The notes: generated by a model not told the origin, from the letters alone. Positions 7,675 through 17,121 are shown, counted from the first letter of the stretch. The stretch: DNA of 64,000 nucleotides from Ruminococcus sp. (GCA_017460665.1 JAFUAO010000010.1:124001-188000), one strand, 5' to 3'. Program-made: numbers and translations.

Positions 7675-8525
7675 TCAGTCATGGATCTTGTAGTTTTTGA
7701 GCAGCATTTCGCCAACGCCGGGAGCTTCGGGATCGTGCGAAACCTTGCCCGTATCGAGCGCACGAATGCTTGCCATTTCTTCATCGGTAAGAGCAAAGTC
7801 AAAAATGTCGATATTGCCCCTGATCCGCTCCGGATTCGTGGACTTCGGCAGAACGATAAAGCCCTCCTGCACCTCAAAGCGGAGAATGATCTGTCCTGCG
7901 TTCTTGCCGTACTTTTCTGTAAGTGTCGTGATCACAGGATCTTCAAGCAGCGACTTGTCACCGTGACCGAGCGGATACCACGCTTCGAGCTTTACATCAT
8001 TCTCAGAAAGCACTTCACGCAGAGCCTTCTGCTGAAAAAAAGGATCGCACTCCACCTGATCGACCGCAGGAACACTTGCAAAATCAGCCGTCAGCTCACG
8101 GTACAGCTTCGGTGTCATATTGCTCACGCCGATAGAACGGAGCTTGCCCTCTGCTTTCGCTTCTTCAAGAGCCTTCCACGCACCTGCCACATCACCGTAG
8201 GGCTGGTGGAGCAGATAGAGGTCGATGTGATCAAGACCGAGCTTGTCAAGAGAAGTTTGAATGCCGAGCTTTGCTGCTTCATAGCCATAATCCTGAAGCC
8301 ACAGCTTGCTTGTCACGAATATTTCCTCACGGGGGATACCGCTGTCACGGACAGCCTTGCCAACTTCTGCTTCGTTTAAGTATGCCGCCGCCGTGTCAAT
8401 GTGGCGATAGCCTGCATTCAGCGCTTCGAGGCTGCCTTGTAAGTTGAACCGTCGGCAGGTATCATGAACACGCCAAAACCCACCACAGGAATTTTGTTGC
8501 CGTCATTTAATGTGATGTATTCCAC
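7675..8525 (-). pseudogene. Aldo/keto reductase, frameshifted
   Basis: Full-length AKR sequence split over two frames. From a GTG at 8523-8525 it reads VEYITLNDGNKIPVVGFG; after a one-base frame change near 8430 it continues ALNAGYRHIDTAAAYLNEAEVG and into a 213-codon frame (8316-7675). The catalytic tetrad residues Asp, Tyr and Lys (TSKLW) and the C-terminal RIRGNIDIFDF segment are present. The 851-nt span fits 283 codons plus one indel. NAD(P)H-dependent carbonyl reduction is the family activity. Confidence 0.8.
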
Positions 8526-8543
8526 AGATCATTCTTCCTTTCG

Positions 8544-9368
8544 TTACTCAGTAACATCCGTCGAAGCTGCAAGCTCCGTCTGTGTTTTGTAATCCGCAAC
8601 ACGCTCTTCAAGGTGCTGTATAGTTGCGGAAAGCGCCTGTGAACCCAGGACCATTCGGAGAGGTGCAGGCTCTTTGTCAACGCTTTCTATCATGCGTGCT
8701 GCCATTTTTGCCGGGTCTCCGGGGGCAAGCCCCTTTGACGGATCAAGCATATTGAGGAAGCCGTGTACATGGTCGTATTCGGGCATAAGCTCCGCAACGT
8801 GAGCAGAGCCATATCTAAACTCAGTTCTTGCACCGCCCGGCTCGACGATAGTTATGCCGATGTTGAACTTTGCAACCTCCTGTGCCACGGACTCGCAGAA
8901 GCCTTCGATGCCGAACTTTGTTGCATGGTACATGGAATTTGCAGGGAACGCCACCTGTCCGCCGTATGAGGAAAGCTGTATGATACGTCCGCCGCCCTGC
9001 TTTCGGAGATATGGCAGACTGTCACGAATTATCATGATCGGACCTGTAAGGTTCGTGTCGAGGATCTTCTGGATATTCGCATAGTCCAGCTCCTCAGCCG
9101 CGCCGAAAAGTCCGTAGCCTGCGTTGTTTACCACAACATCTATCCTGCCGTGCTTTTCAAACATTTCGGGGATAAAAGTGTGGATGCGATCGAGGTCAGT
9201 CACATCAAGTATCTGACAGTCGAATGTGTCGGGGTACTTTTCGATAAGCTCCTGCACCTTGTCGGTCTTGCGGACAGTACCGATAACGGTATCACCCTTT
9301 TCAAGAAGCTGCTTTGTCATTTCAGATCCAAATCCGCTGGAAACGCCTGTGATAAGCCAAGTTCTCAT
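8544..9368 (-). CDS. Short-chain dehydrogenase/reductase
   Basis: A 274-residue classical SDR. Nucleotide loop TGVSSGFG (residues 7-14), NNAGYG (about 86-91), catalytic Ser in IQLSSYGG and YHATK (Tyr/Lys about 151-155) are all present. It probably oxidises or reduces a hydroxyl/carbonyl substrate with NAD(P). It is 3 bases downstream of the CMD gene and 18 upstream of the AKR start, within one transcription unit. Confidence 0.9.
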   Translation of the reverse strand: MRTWLITGVSSGFGSEMTKQLLEKGDTVIGTVRKTDKVQELIEKYPDTFDCQILDVTDLDRIHTFIPEMFEKHGRIDVVVNNAGYGLFGAAEELDYANIQKILDTNLTGPIMIIRDSLPYLRKQGGGRIIQLSSYGGQVAFPANSMYHATKFGIEGFCESVAQEVAKFNIGITIVEPGGARTEFRYGSAHVAELMPEYDHVHGFLNMLDPSKGLAPGDPAKMAARMIESVDKEPAPLRMVLGSQALSATIQHLEERVADYKTQTELAASTDVTE

Positions 9369-9371
9369 AAT

Positions 9372-10133
9372 TTATCCCTCCATATTTTTTGCTGCGTTGT
9401 TGATACAGGTCAGCGCATTGAGGCTCCTCGGATAGCCAATATACGGCACACACTGCGAAACGATCTTTATAAGAAATGCCTTGTTGTTGCCGATACGCAT
9501 ATTTGCCGCTGCATGAGCAGTAAGCTGCGGTTCACATCCGCCCTGTGCCGAGAGAAAGCAGAAGGTCATCATCTCACGCTGCTTATAATCGAGACCTGTC
9601 CTTGTGTACCAGTCGCCAAAACAGTTGTCAGCAAGCCAGCGGTTTATATGCACAGTTTCGGGAGCGCCAGACTTGTAGAATCCTCTCATTCCCTCGCCGA
9701 AAATGTCCACCTGCGCCTGGATACCGCCTTCAAGACGGGTCTCCATAGAGGTCGTTGCCTGACCTTTTAATGGCAGCTCCACGCCGAGTTTTTCAAGCAC
9801 CTTATTAGTCGCTTTCAGAAATGGGAATACGCGTCCGATGCCCAGATATGCCACAGCCTGATAGACTATCTCTTTAGCTTCAACGTAGGTCACTCCGAAA
9901 TTGAAAGCCGCAGGCAGCATAGCCTTGAATTCGTCGATCCCCTGACAGCCGATGAGGGTCGCAAGTATCGCCATAAAGCGTGTCTTGTCATCGAGATCGT
10001 CGTTGTTCACCACTTCATCAAATGCGAAGTTGTCGAAGCATTCGATAAACTCAGGATCAGTGCGCAGGAAGTCCGAAACATAGCCCGGAAACATTTTCTC
10101 GTGATATGCCTTTGCGTTGTCTGTTATCGCCAT
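9372..10133 (-). CDS. Carboxymuconolactone decarboxylase family protein (double domain)
   Basis: A 253-residue protein with two AhpD/CMD helical repeats: residues about 45-110 (KTRFMAILATLIGCQGIDEF) and about 165-250 (KQREMMTFCFLSAQGGCEPQLTAH). The second repeat keeps GGCEPQ with one Cys, not the CxxC of AhpD peroxidase adaptors. Either a gamma-carboxymuconolactone-like enzyme or a thiol redox protein; the flavodoxin/SDR context favours redox stress. Confidence 0.85.
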   Translation of the reverse strand: MAITDNAKAYHEKMFPGYVSDFLRTDPEFIECFDNFAFDEVVNNDDLDDKTRFMAILATLIGCQGIDEFKAMLPAAFNFGVTYVEAKEIVYQAVAYLGIGRVFPFLKATNKVLEKLGVELPLKGQATTSMETRLEGGIQAQVDIFGEGMRGFYKSGAPETVHINRWLADNCFGDWYTRTGLDYKQREMMTFCFLSAQGGCEPQLTAHAAANMRIGNNKAFLIKIVSQCVPYIGYPRSLNALTCINNAAKNMEG

Positions 10134-10143
10134 AATATCCTCC

Positions 10144-10563
10144 TTATTTCAGCTTGCCGTAGTCCTCATCAGAGACAGGCTCGCACCATTCAGTTTTGCA
10201 GTTTTCGCCTGCCACCTCGATCGCAAGGTGCTGGAATGCGCTGTCCGCCGCCGCACCGTGCCAGTGCTTGACGCCGGCCGGGATATGGACCACATCGCCG
10301 GGGCGGAGCTCTCTTGCCTCCTTGCCCCACTCCTGATACCAGCCACGACCAGCGGTGACGAGAAGCATCTGTCCGCCGCCCTTGTCTGCGTGGTGGATAT
10401 GCCAGTTGTTGCGGCAGGCAGGCTCAAAGGTTACGTTGCCGATGACCACCTGCTCCAGACTGAGCATATTCAGGTAGCTGGTGCCTACGAAATACTGTGC
10501 GAAGTTAACGTTTTCGCCGCCTATCGGGAAAACTGTCGAGTTTTTCAGTTCTTCAAATGTCAT
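10144..10563 (-). CDS. Cupin-domain protein
   Basis: A 139-residue single cupin. Motif 1 is visible as NNWHIHHADKGGGQMLLVTAGRG and motif 2 as GDVVHIPAGVKHWHG, giving the His/Glu-type metal ligands. These genes commonly sit beside CMD genes, as here (10 bases from the CMD start). Substrate not predictable. Confidence 0.87.
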   Translation of the reverse strand: MTFEELKNSTVFPIGGENVNFAQYFVGTSYLNMLSLEQVVIGNVTFEPACRNNWHIHHADKGGGQMLLVTAGRGWYQEWGKEARELRPGDVVHIPAGVKHWHGAAADSAFQHLAIEVAGENCKTEWCEPVSDEDYGKLK

Positions 10564-10575
10564 GATGATACCTCC

Positions 10576-11091
10576 TCAGACAGACTTCTTAGCCCAAGCA
10601 GCGACCTTCTGCTCTGAATTTGCAGCCTCAGCGCCGTGGATCGAAAGACCTGCCTTGACCGTTGCACCCTTGCAGAGATCTTTCAGATCACGCTCGCTTG
10701 AACCCATGCCGCTGCCTTCGTTGGTGCAGAACGGAATGATCGTCTTGCCGGACAGGTCGAGCTTTTCCAGCAGCGTGAACATACACATGGGCATCGTTCC
10801 CCACCAGTTGGGATAGCCCACAAAGATCGTGTCATAGTCCTCGAAATTCTCGGGATAAGCCTTGATCTCGGGACGAGCCTTAGCACGAAGCTCAGCCTTT
10901 GCCTCCTCGATGCAGATCATGTAGCTCTCGGAGTAGGGCTTTACAGTATCGACCTCGAACAGATCGCCGCCGACAGCTTTCTGAATGAACTCTGCCACAC
11001 GCTCGGTATTGCCCTTTTCGATGTGTTTCAAGCCGCCGTTCCAGTAATTCTCGCCCTTGCGGGAGTAGTAAACGATAAGTATATTTGCCAT
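10576..11091 (-). CDS. Flavodoxin
   Basis: A 171-residue long-chain-type flavodoxin. The FMN phosphate loop region is YYSRKGENYWNGG followed by KGNTERVAEF; the 50s/90s loops include VGYPNWWGTMPM and FCTNEGSGMG. First gene of the LysR-linked series, with GGAGG 7 bases before the ATG. It supplies low-potential electrons; the downstream SDR/CMD/cupin proteins may use or protect the same pathway. Confidence 0.9.
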   Translation of the reverse strand: MANILIVYYSRKGENYWNGGLKHIEKGNTERVAEFIQKAVGGDLFEVDTVKPYSESYMICIEEAKAELRAKARPEIKAYPENFEDYDTIFVGYPNWWGTMPMCMFTLLEKLDLSGKTIIPFCTNEGSGMGSSERDLKDLCKGATVKAGLSIHGAEAANSEQKVAAWAKKSV

Positions 11092-11124
11092 AGTGGTTAC
11101 CTCCGAATTTTATTTGGTAACTTT

Positions 11125-11190
11125 ATTGTAGCACAGGTTTTTGAATAAATCAATATGGATATCGGGGGTAATTGATAAGTTTTTCTTATC
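11125..11190 (-). promoter_or_regulatory. Promoter and LysR-type box of the redox cluster
   Basis: On the minus strand TTGATT (11153-11148), a 17-base spacer and TACAAT (11130-11125). Upstream lies GATAAG-N5-CTTATC (11174-11190), a palindrome of the T-N11-A type bound by LysR proteins. The LysR gene at 6409 is the obvious candidate regulator. Confidence 0.7.
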
Positions 11191-11325
11191 TATCACTGGC
11201 AAGATCTTAGAAGCTATGAAAAAGCCGGCGAGACGCCGACCGCAGAGCCGACAGCAAAAGCGCTCTCTGAGTAAAACAAAAGCCCCCGAATTGATCTTCG
11301 GAGGCTAAGTATAAAGGTCGGTAAA

Positions 11326-12091
11326 TTAGTCATAAGACGGATAAAAGTCAGGGTATTCCTCCGGCGAAATATATATTCCATTCGGAAGCGTATAGCCATC
11401 GGGAGCATAATGCTGAACAAAGTCGAGCAACAGAGTATGGCAGGGGGAAAAGAAAAAGACATTATCTATTCGCAAATCTTTTTCACTACTTAAATAAAGC
11501 AACGCAGAATAGTGATCAGAACAGATGAAATCCGAAGCGTTCCATTAGCTTATCGTAAAACATATAGTAGCTATCCGCACAAAGAATATATAAAGATCTC
11601 TGGTCGGAAAATCGGGACGAATGTGCTCTGGTATCCATAGCTTTATCGATGTCAAAATCGACTCTCGATTCAGGAAGAAGAGCTTCTTTCTCTAAATAGA
11701 AATACGGCCTCTCCGTCGTGGTCGTTTCGCCCGATGTCGTCTCTGTGGTGGTCGCCGTCGTCGAAGTGTTTGGCTCGATATCTGAACGTGAAAATTCTTT
11801 CCTGCTCCCTAACAGGAATTGCTGTAATTGAACTACGTCAGCCAATGAAAGATCACCGTCGCCGTTGATGTCATGGGCTTCCACGTTTGCCTCCTGTGTA
11901 TCTTGGGAGAGCAGCTGTTCTCTTGCGAGGCAGAGATCAAAGACCGTCGATCTTTTATCGTTATCAAAGTCGCCGTAGATCACAGGCTCATTACTGCCAT
12001 TGGTGGCCGCATAGATAGAATAGATCGCCGTGGCTGACAAACAGATCATGACCACGCCTGCAAACAGTGATCCTATAATTTTCTTGATCAT
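11326..12091 (-). pseudogene. Exported dockerin protein, 3' part frameshifted
   Basis: Starts at ATG 12089-12091 after AGGAGGGG. Signal peptide (residues 1-30), then a dockerin placed at the N-terminal side (YGDFDNDKRSTVFDLCLA, HDINGDGDLSLADVVQLQ), a Thr-rich linker and a C-terminal domain of unknown fold. The frame stops at 11516, but one base near 11527 restores a further 67 residues (GFICSDHYSALLYL to FYPSYD) ending at 11326. Either a decayed gene or an assembly indel. The C-terminal domain is not recognised. Confidence 0.75.
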
Positions 12092-12267
12092 GTATACCCC
12101 TCCTCTGATGTTCGGACAGACCGGTTTTACAAATATATTGTAGCCTACCAGCAAAAATTTGTCGGGGAGGCAGGGATCAAATTGACGATAAGATCAAGCC
12201 CTTAGAAAATGCTCTAAGGGCTTGGCTTTTTGTAAATATGCTATCTGTTTATTGCGGAGCGAGCGGC

Positions 12268-12579
12268 TCATTGCCTGTCATATGTATCCTTCTCCCCCGT
12301 GGTCTCGTCCTTCCTAAATGCTCCTTTGATAAAAACAGCATAAAGAAAGCTCCAGAACGAGAGATCCAGCACGCACAGGAGCGCCAGCCACTTACATGGC
12401 GAGATGAGCCCTGCAATAAGGATATGGATCCCGCCAAGAAAAGGGATCCCTGATATGTGGCGGCTCGATCCCTTGCGCTGGATCCTTTTCGTCGCTATGA
12501 TCGCTGCGATATAGTATATGATGTATAAGACCCCGATACCTCCGATGATACCGGGAACTGCCCATGGGTGGGACGGCAT
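12268..12579 (-). CDS. Small membrane protein
   Basis: A 103-residue protein starting MPSHPWAVPG, with GAGGAGG 8 bases upstream. Hydrophobic segments at about residues 8-28, 45-62 and 66-84 suggest three membrane helices; the C-terminus is charged. It is in the same direction as the GyrI-like and radical SAM genes. No family recognised. Confidence 0.55.
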   Translation of the reverse strand: MPSHPWAVPGIIGGIGVLYIIYYIAAIIATKRIQRKGSSRHISGIPFLGGIHILIAGLISPCKWLALLCVLDLSFWSFLYAVFIKGAFRKDETTGEKDTYDRQ

Positions 12580-12675
12580 CGCTGATCCTCCTCTCATCTG
12601 CGGAAAGCCTGTGGACTTGCGAGATAGAACTGACTGAAGGGCCTGTTGAAGGGACCGATCTCGATCAGGTCACCC

Positions 12676-13302
12676 TCATCTTATCGGGTGTCTGATAACT
12701 GTTTTCAGCTTATCGGGAGAGACCTTTCTTGCATCAGAAAGATAGATCTCATGATGAAAGCGGCTGTCTGTAATATCCAGCGAATAGCCCTCCTGCTCCA
12801 TGAACTGGTGCATGAGAGCGACAGTTGCCGGCTCATCATCGTAGCTGCCGATATGCATACACTGCACGCACAGGCCCTCGTCATAGGTGAGAAGCTCCAC
12901 TTTTGAATGATCGGCCTGCTTCTTGCGTGTGGCTTCCTCGACCGCCCATTCAAAGTCCTCTTTCGTTACGAAGTCCGGGAGACGGATCAGCGACACCCAC
13001 TTGAATTCTTCCTTGTGTGCATAGTCGATGCCCTGCACGCCCTCCTGGGACCAGAAGCCCTCCAGCGGCGGCACGACATAGTCAAAGTAGCCCTCGATCT
13101 GCCTGCTGCCTTTTTTGCTCATCTTGATCGTGAAGGCTACCCCGTAAAGCAGCCCTATCGACTGCTTGTACTCGCCGCCCTCAATGTTTGGATCGCCCTG
13201 ACCTCTCACTGCGATATAGTTCATCGGCGGAACGGTAACGATAGTCGGCTTTTTCGGAGGCATATAAAATTCCTTGTACTCTTTTTTGTAATCGAACGGC
13301 AT
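12676..13302 (-). CDS. GyrI-like small-molecule-binding protein
   Basis: A 208-residue protein of the GyrI/AraC-effector (SHS2 duplication) superfamily, DUF-type stand-alone version: MPFDYKKEYKEFYMPPKKP, then VPPMNYIAVRGQGDPN and VPPLEGFW, C-terminal HEIYLSDARKVSPDKLKTVIR. Start chosen at 13302 because AAAGGAG lies 8 bases ahead. Relatives bind or hydrolyse small hydrophobic compounds; no DNA-binding domain is attached. Confidence 0.85.
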   Translation of the reverse strand: MPFDYKKEYKEFYMPPKKPTIVTVPPMNYIAVRGQGDPNIEGGEYKQSIGLLYGVAFTIKMSKKGSRQIEGYFDYVVPPLEGFWSQEGVQGIDYAHKEEFKWVSLIRLPDFVTKEDFEWAVEEATRKKQADHSKVELLTYDEGLCVQCMHIGSYDDEPATVALMHQFMEQEGYSLDITDSRFHHEIYLSDARKVSPDKLKTVIRHPIR

Positions 13303-13350
13303 AGTTTTTTCTCCTTTCTGTGACCTGAGTTTCGGCAAGGGGACCTCATC

Positions 13351-14223
13351 TCACGTCTGATCAAAGAGGCTGAGCTGCTGGTATCTCTCCGGGAGTTCCG
13401 CCGTGTAAGCGAAGCACTCCTCCGGATCGTGGATGATCTTGTACCTCTCGCAGGTCTCATGGAAGCGCTCCATGAGCCGGGGACTGTTTTGGCCGAACAG
13501 CTCATAGGCGTCGCCGAAACGCTCTCTGTACCGGCTGCTGAGGCCGGGAAAATGCCTGTCCAGAGCCTGATAGAAGTAATCCCTGCTGCCCTCCCGGAGG
13601 GTCATGCCGATCCCGAAGAAGACTATCCCCTTCACTCCGGTGTCAAGGCAGAGCTCCATGAGCCGGCTGAAATTCTCCTCCGTGTCCGTGAGGAAGGGCA
13701 GCAACGGGCTCAGCCAGACCACCGCCGGTATACCACGCTTCTGGAACTCTTTCAGGACTTCATAGCGCCTGCTCGTGGGACAGACGTTGGGCTCGATGAT
13801 CCTGCTGAGCTCATCGTCAGCGATCGTCAGGGTCATTTGCAGGACGCTCCTCCCCTTTGAGTTGATGCTGTCGAAAAGGTCGATGTCACGCAGGACACGG
13901 TCAGACTTTGTGATCACAGTTGCCCCGAACTCATACCTGTCGATCAGCTCCAGACAGCGCCTTGTGAGCCTGAGCTCCTCCTCGCAGGGCTGGTATGGGT
14001 CGCTCATGGAGCCGGTGCCGATCATGATCCTCCGGCGCTTCCGCCTCAGGATCTCCTCCAAGAGCTCCGGAGCGTTGATCTTGACCTCGATGTCCTCAAA
14101 GCTGTGGTCGATGTGGTAGCACTTGCTTCGGCTGTCGCAGTAGATACAGCCGTGAGCGCAGCCCCGGTAGATGTTCATGCCGTTCCAGCGGGTCAGCAGA
14201 GACTTTGCCTTTACAAAATGCAT
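13351..14223 (-). CDS. Radical SAM protein (SplB-like / Rv2578c-like)
   Basis: A 290-residue radical SAM protein. The cluster motif CAHGCIYC (Cx3Cx2C) lies at about residues 21-28. Family features IMIGTGSMSDPYQPCEE and TKSDRVLRDIDLF follow, and the TIM-barrel core covers most of the chain. This group is related to spore photoproduct lyase, but its substrate is not established. It begins 7 bases after the GNAT stop (14231), so the two are co-transcribed. Confidence 0.85.
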   Translation of the reverse strand: MHFVKAKSLLTRWNGMNIYRGCAHGCIYCDSRSKCYHIDHSFEDIEVKINAPELLEEILRRKRRRIMIGTGSMSDPYQPCEEELRLTRRCLELIDRYEFGATVITKSDRVLRDIDLFDSINSKGRSVLQMTLTIADDELSRIIEPNVCPTSRRYEVLKEFQKRGIPAVVWLSPLLPFLTDTEENFSRLMELCLDTGVKGIVFFGIGMTLREGSRDYFYQALDRHFPGLSSRYRERFGDAYELFGQNSPRLMERFHETCERYKIIHDPEECFAYTAELPERYQQLSLFDQT

Positions 14224-14230
14224 ACCCCGT

Positions 14231-14677
14231 TCAGTCCTTCCTCTGTGAGAGCTCCTTCTCCATGTGGACACAGGTGAAGGTCTCGCCCTTGATGATCATG
14301 TCAGGACTGGCCTTGTAGCCCAGCCTTTCATAGAAGCCCACCTTCTCCTCCCGGGACTCCAGCACGGCCCTCTCATAGCCCAGCTCGGCCGCCCATTTTT
14401 CGGCCTCGCTCACGCAAAGGCTCCCGAGCCCTCTGCGGCGGTATTCCGGCAGGACCACTATCCGCCCCAGCATCACCGATCTTTCATCTATCGGGTAGAG
14501 CCGGCTGGTGGCGACGGGGAACTCCCCGTCAAGTATGACGATGTACCTGGTATCAGGGGCGTCGTGCTCATCGAACTCCTGCTCCAGAGTTATCCCGTAT
14601 TTCCTGGCCATGGCCTGTATGCGGACGTAATATGCGCCTGCACGGTGGGCGGTGGTCAGGGCTCTCAGTATCTTCAT
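14231..14677 (-). CDS. GNAT-family N-acetyltransferase
   Basis: A 148-residue GNAT. Acetyl-CoA loop region VVLPEYRRRGLGSL with the R-R-x-G-x-G signature (about residues 73-86), and C-terminal FYERLGY. Start at 14677 with GGAGG 8 bases ahead. The acceptor substrate cannot be predicted. It heads the short unit with the radical SAM gene. Confidence 0.85.
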   Translation of the reverse strand: MKILRALTTAHRAGAYYVRIQAMARKYGITLEQEFDEHDAPDTRYIVILDGEFPVATSRLYPIDERSVMLGRIVVLPEYRRRGLGSLCVSEAEKWAAELGYERAVLESREEKVGFYERLGYKASPDMIIKGETFTCVHMEKELSQRKD

Positions 14678-14778
14678 AGTCAGCACCTCCCTGCCGGAGA
14701 TCTCCGGCAGCTCTATTATAGCACAGCTCAGACTGCATTGCAATAGCAGAGCGCATGGCTGCCATAAGAGCAAATGAA

Positions 14779-14803
14779 AAAGGCCGCCGATCAGGGCGGT
14801 CTT
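14779..14803 (-). terminator. Terminator of the WYL-WYL-CCA operon
   Basis: CCGCC/GGCGG stem (795-799 with 784-788 in minus-strand order) followed by CTTTTTC on the minus strand, directly after the CCA-enzyme stop. Confidence 0.75.
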
Positions 14804-14804
14804 T

Positions 14805-16124
14805 TCATATCTTCATTTTCAGGACGCTCCGTGCGTAGGCGATGCTCTGGCGGAGGACGTTCTCCTTCTCCAGCCCGGCCAGCCGCAGCTTATGGGCGTA
14901 TCCCAGCACCTCTGAAAGCTCCTTTCCCGGCGGTATACCGGCCTCGATCAGGTCCTGCCCGGTAACGTGGGGGCGCTCCATGATCCGGCGGAAGGTCTCG
15001 TACCTCTCCATGAGGAAGTCCTCGCTGCCGCTGCTCTGAGGGAGCTTCCCCAGGCCGTCGCAGATGCTTAGCCAGATCAGGTCGAAGGGCTCCACAGATC
15101 TGTCGAACAGCTTATTGGTGCGCTTTATTTTCGAGCCGGTGCCGGCCAGCTTATTAGGCGCCATGTGGAGCTCAGTCATGTTCATCACATAGCGCCTGAG
15201 CCGCTTGTCGGAAGTCAGCCGGGAGAGAAAGCTCTTCACCAGCGGCACGCCTTCGGTCTCGTGGCCGTAGGAGTGGACCACGCCGTCCTCTTCACTGGTA
15301 GTGACGGCCTTCCCGAAGTCGTGGCAGAGAGCGCTCACCATGAAGCCCAGCGGATACTTGGCCCGATCTCTGCGCTTTGCAGCCTCGTCCACCACCAGCA
15401 TGGTATGTACCCACACATCGCCCTCCTGATGATAATTACGGTTTTGCGGGACTCCGATCAGGGCCTCCAGCTCCGGCAGCCAGCACCCGAGCTGGTCCAT
15501 TTCCCGGAGCGTCTCGAAGAAAACAGAGGGCCTCTCCGCCCGGAGCAGAGCCTTTTCCAGCTCCCCCATGACACGCTCACCGGCAAGGTCAGAAACGCCG
15601 ATATTCCGGCACAGATCAATGGTCTCCCCGTGGATATGGGAGCCCAGCCTTGCCGAGAGCTGAGCCGTGCGGAAAACTCTCAGAGGGTCCGCCGGGAAGG
15701 TCTCAGGGGCCACATGGTGAAGGATCCCCCTCCGCAGATCGTCGGCTCCCCCGAAATGATCGATGATCCGGCCGGTCAGGACCTCCTCCATGATAGCATT
15801 TACGGTCAGGTCCCGGCGCCGGGCGGCCTCACGGGTGCCGATGAACGGGTCCGGCTCTCCGCTGGAGTTTTTGGGAAGAGAGATGTCCAGCCCCGTGCCT
15901 GCCAGCCCGTAGACCCCGAAGCTCCTGCCGTGCTCAAGGAGGGTCCCTGCCTGCCGAAGGACCTCCTCCGCCTTCTGAGGAGGGAGCCCGTGGAGCTCGA
16001 TGTCGATGTCCTTGCTCTCCCGGCCAAGGAGCCTGTCCCGGACGTATCCTCCCACGAAATACGCCTTTCCGCCGGCATTTTCCGCCAGCTCAGCTACTCT
16101 TCTCGCAGCCTCAATGTCAGTCAT
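14805..16124 (-). CDS. cca: CCA tRNA nucleotidyltransferase (poly(A) polymerase family, HD domain)
   Basis: A 439-residue class II nucleotidyltransferase. GGYVRDRLLGRESKDIDIE (about residues 22-40) supplies the GGxVRD nucleotide motif and the DxD metal site; RRDLTVNAI and the neck domain follow. ALCHDFGKAV (about 248-257) is an HD domain core, which in some CCA enzymes gives phosphohydrolase activity on tRNA ends. It adds or repairs the tRNA 3' CCA. Start at 16124 overlaps the WYL gene stop by 8 bases with GGAGG ahead, so it is part of that operon and not a stand-alone housekeeping gene. Confidence 0.9.
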   Translation of the reverse strand: MTDIEAARRVAELAENAGGKAYFVGGYVRDRLLGRESKDIDIELHGLPPQKAEEVLRQAGTLLEHGRSFGVYGLAGTGLDISLPKNSSGEPDPFIGTREAARRRDLTVNAIMEEVLTGRIIDHFGGADDLRRGILHHVAPETFPADPLRVFRTAQLSARLGSHIHGETIDLCRNIGVSDLAGERVMGELEKALLRAERPSVFFETLREMDQLGCWLPELEALIGVPQNRNYHQEGDVWVHTMLVVDEAAKRRDRAKYPLGFMVSALCHDFGKAVTTSEEDGVVHSYGHETEGVPLVKSFLSRLTSDKRLRRYVMNMTELHMAPNKLAGTGSKIKRTNKLFDRSVEPFDLIWLSICDGLGKLPQSSGSEDFLMERYETFRRIMERPHVTGQDLIEAGIPPGKELSEVLGYAHKLRLAGLEKENVLRQSIAYARSVLKMKI

Positions 16125-17121
16125 TTTTCCAGCCTCCGTCGTATTTTTCAAGGAGCTCCGCCTGCCTGCGGACACGCTCCCTTGCCTGCGCTCTCAGGCG
16201 CTCAGGCCCCATGATCTCGATCACCGGCCCGAAGCTCAAAAGCCTGATGAGCAGCTCGGTCTCGTCCTGCTGATCGTACCAGAGCTCAACGGTGTGCTCC
16301 CCTGTTCCCTGGTCACGGACGGTATGCTTCTCAAATGAGGCGAACTCCAGCATGAAGCGCTCCACGGCATTCCTCTCGGGAGTCACCCTGACAACTGCCG
16401 GCGAGCTGCACTTCCTGCTGCTGAAATAGCTCTCCATGGAGATCTCCTCCCGGAAGACCTCCCCCGTATCCCGGACAAAGCGGATCCTTCCCATGTTGAT
16501 GATGCCGCTGCTGGAGATCCTGCCGGACTTTAGCTGATAGCAGTATACCCTGGACCTGTCGTGCCTTGGGGAGTATTCCATTTTCAGCATGACGAAGCTG
16601 CCGAAGACCCGGTTCCCCTTGCCGGAGACGAAGCCTATCTCAAGGATCCTGCGCTCCTTGACCGCTCTCAGGACAGTCCGGAAATTCGCAATGTACTCCG
16701 GGTCGTCGTAGGGGTCGTGCTCGGTGGGGCGGTCGGTGATCCGGAAGTGCTCCTGCCGGTAGAGGGGCTCGGTATTTTCCAGCCGCCTGTCCAGCTCCGC
16801 CAAGGCGTCCTCCTCCATGAAGAGCCTTATCCTCGGGTCGGAGAGCTTCGCCTTCAGCCAGCTCCTTTGCAGCCCCGTGAGGATCTTGGGAGGCGCCGAC
16901 CTTGTGATCCTTTTGAGGCTCCCATCGGACCCTCGCCTAAAGAGCCCCCAGTCCTCACGGCCGGGGATCAGCTTCTGGGGCAGGAAGAGGATAGAGTCCC
17001 TAAAGCCCTCCTTCATGATCCTCTCCCGGACGGTCTTGTCATCAGTAGTGCCGGCCTCCAGGAGCTGCGCCAGGATCCGGAAATAAGCCCCGTAGATCTC
17101 ACTGAATATGTTCATCTTCAT
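16117..17121 (-). CDS. WYL-domain regulator (second of two)
   Basis: A 334-residue WYL protein. The N-terminal 90 residues are helical (ILAQLLEAGTTDDKTVRERI); the central Sm-like WYL region carries YCYQLKSGRISSSGIINMGRI (about 185-205), and the C-terminal WCX-type part ends ERLRAQARERVRRQAELL. WYL domains sense nucleic-acid or nucleotide ligands and regulate defence and RNA-repair genes. It overlaps the upstream WYL gene by 23 bases and the CCA gene by 8. It lacks an obvious canonical HTH, so it may act as partner of the upstream protein. Confidence 0.8.
   Translation of the reverse strand: MKMNIFSEIYGAYFRILAQLLEAGTTDDKTVRERIMKEGFRDSILFLPQKLIPGREDWGLFRRGSDGSLKRITRSAPPKILTGLQRSWLKAKLSDPRIRLFMEEDALAELDRRLENTEPLYRQEHFRITDRPTEHDPYDDPEYIANFRTVLRAVKERRILEIGFVSGKGNRVFGSFVMLKMEYSPRHDRSRVYCYQLKSGRISSSGIINMGRIRFVRDTGEVFREEISMESYFSSRKCSSPAVVRVTPERNAVERFMLEFASFEKHTVRDQGTGEHTVELWYDQQDETELLIRLLSFGPVIEIMGPERLRAQARERVRRQAELLEKYDGGWKND

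Noticed and set aside
11192-11325. Minus-strand frame of 82 codons overlapping 11214-11462
   Set aside because: It is out of frame with the clear continuation of the dockerin protein, which explains the same bases.
12198-12234. Strong hairpin with T-run on the plus strand
   Set aside because: No plus-strand gene precedes it and the minus-strand side lacks a T-run; noted but not assigned as a terminator.
12600-12675. Short C-terminal-like frame (ending SPQAFRR) on the minus strand after the GyrI-like gene
   Set aside because: Too short, no start codon with ribosome site, and no recognisable family; may be a relic but cannot be supported.
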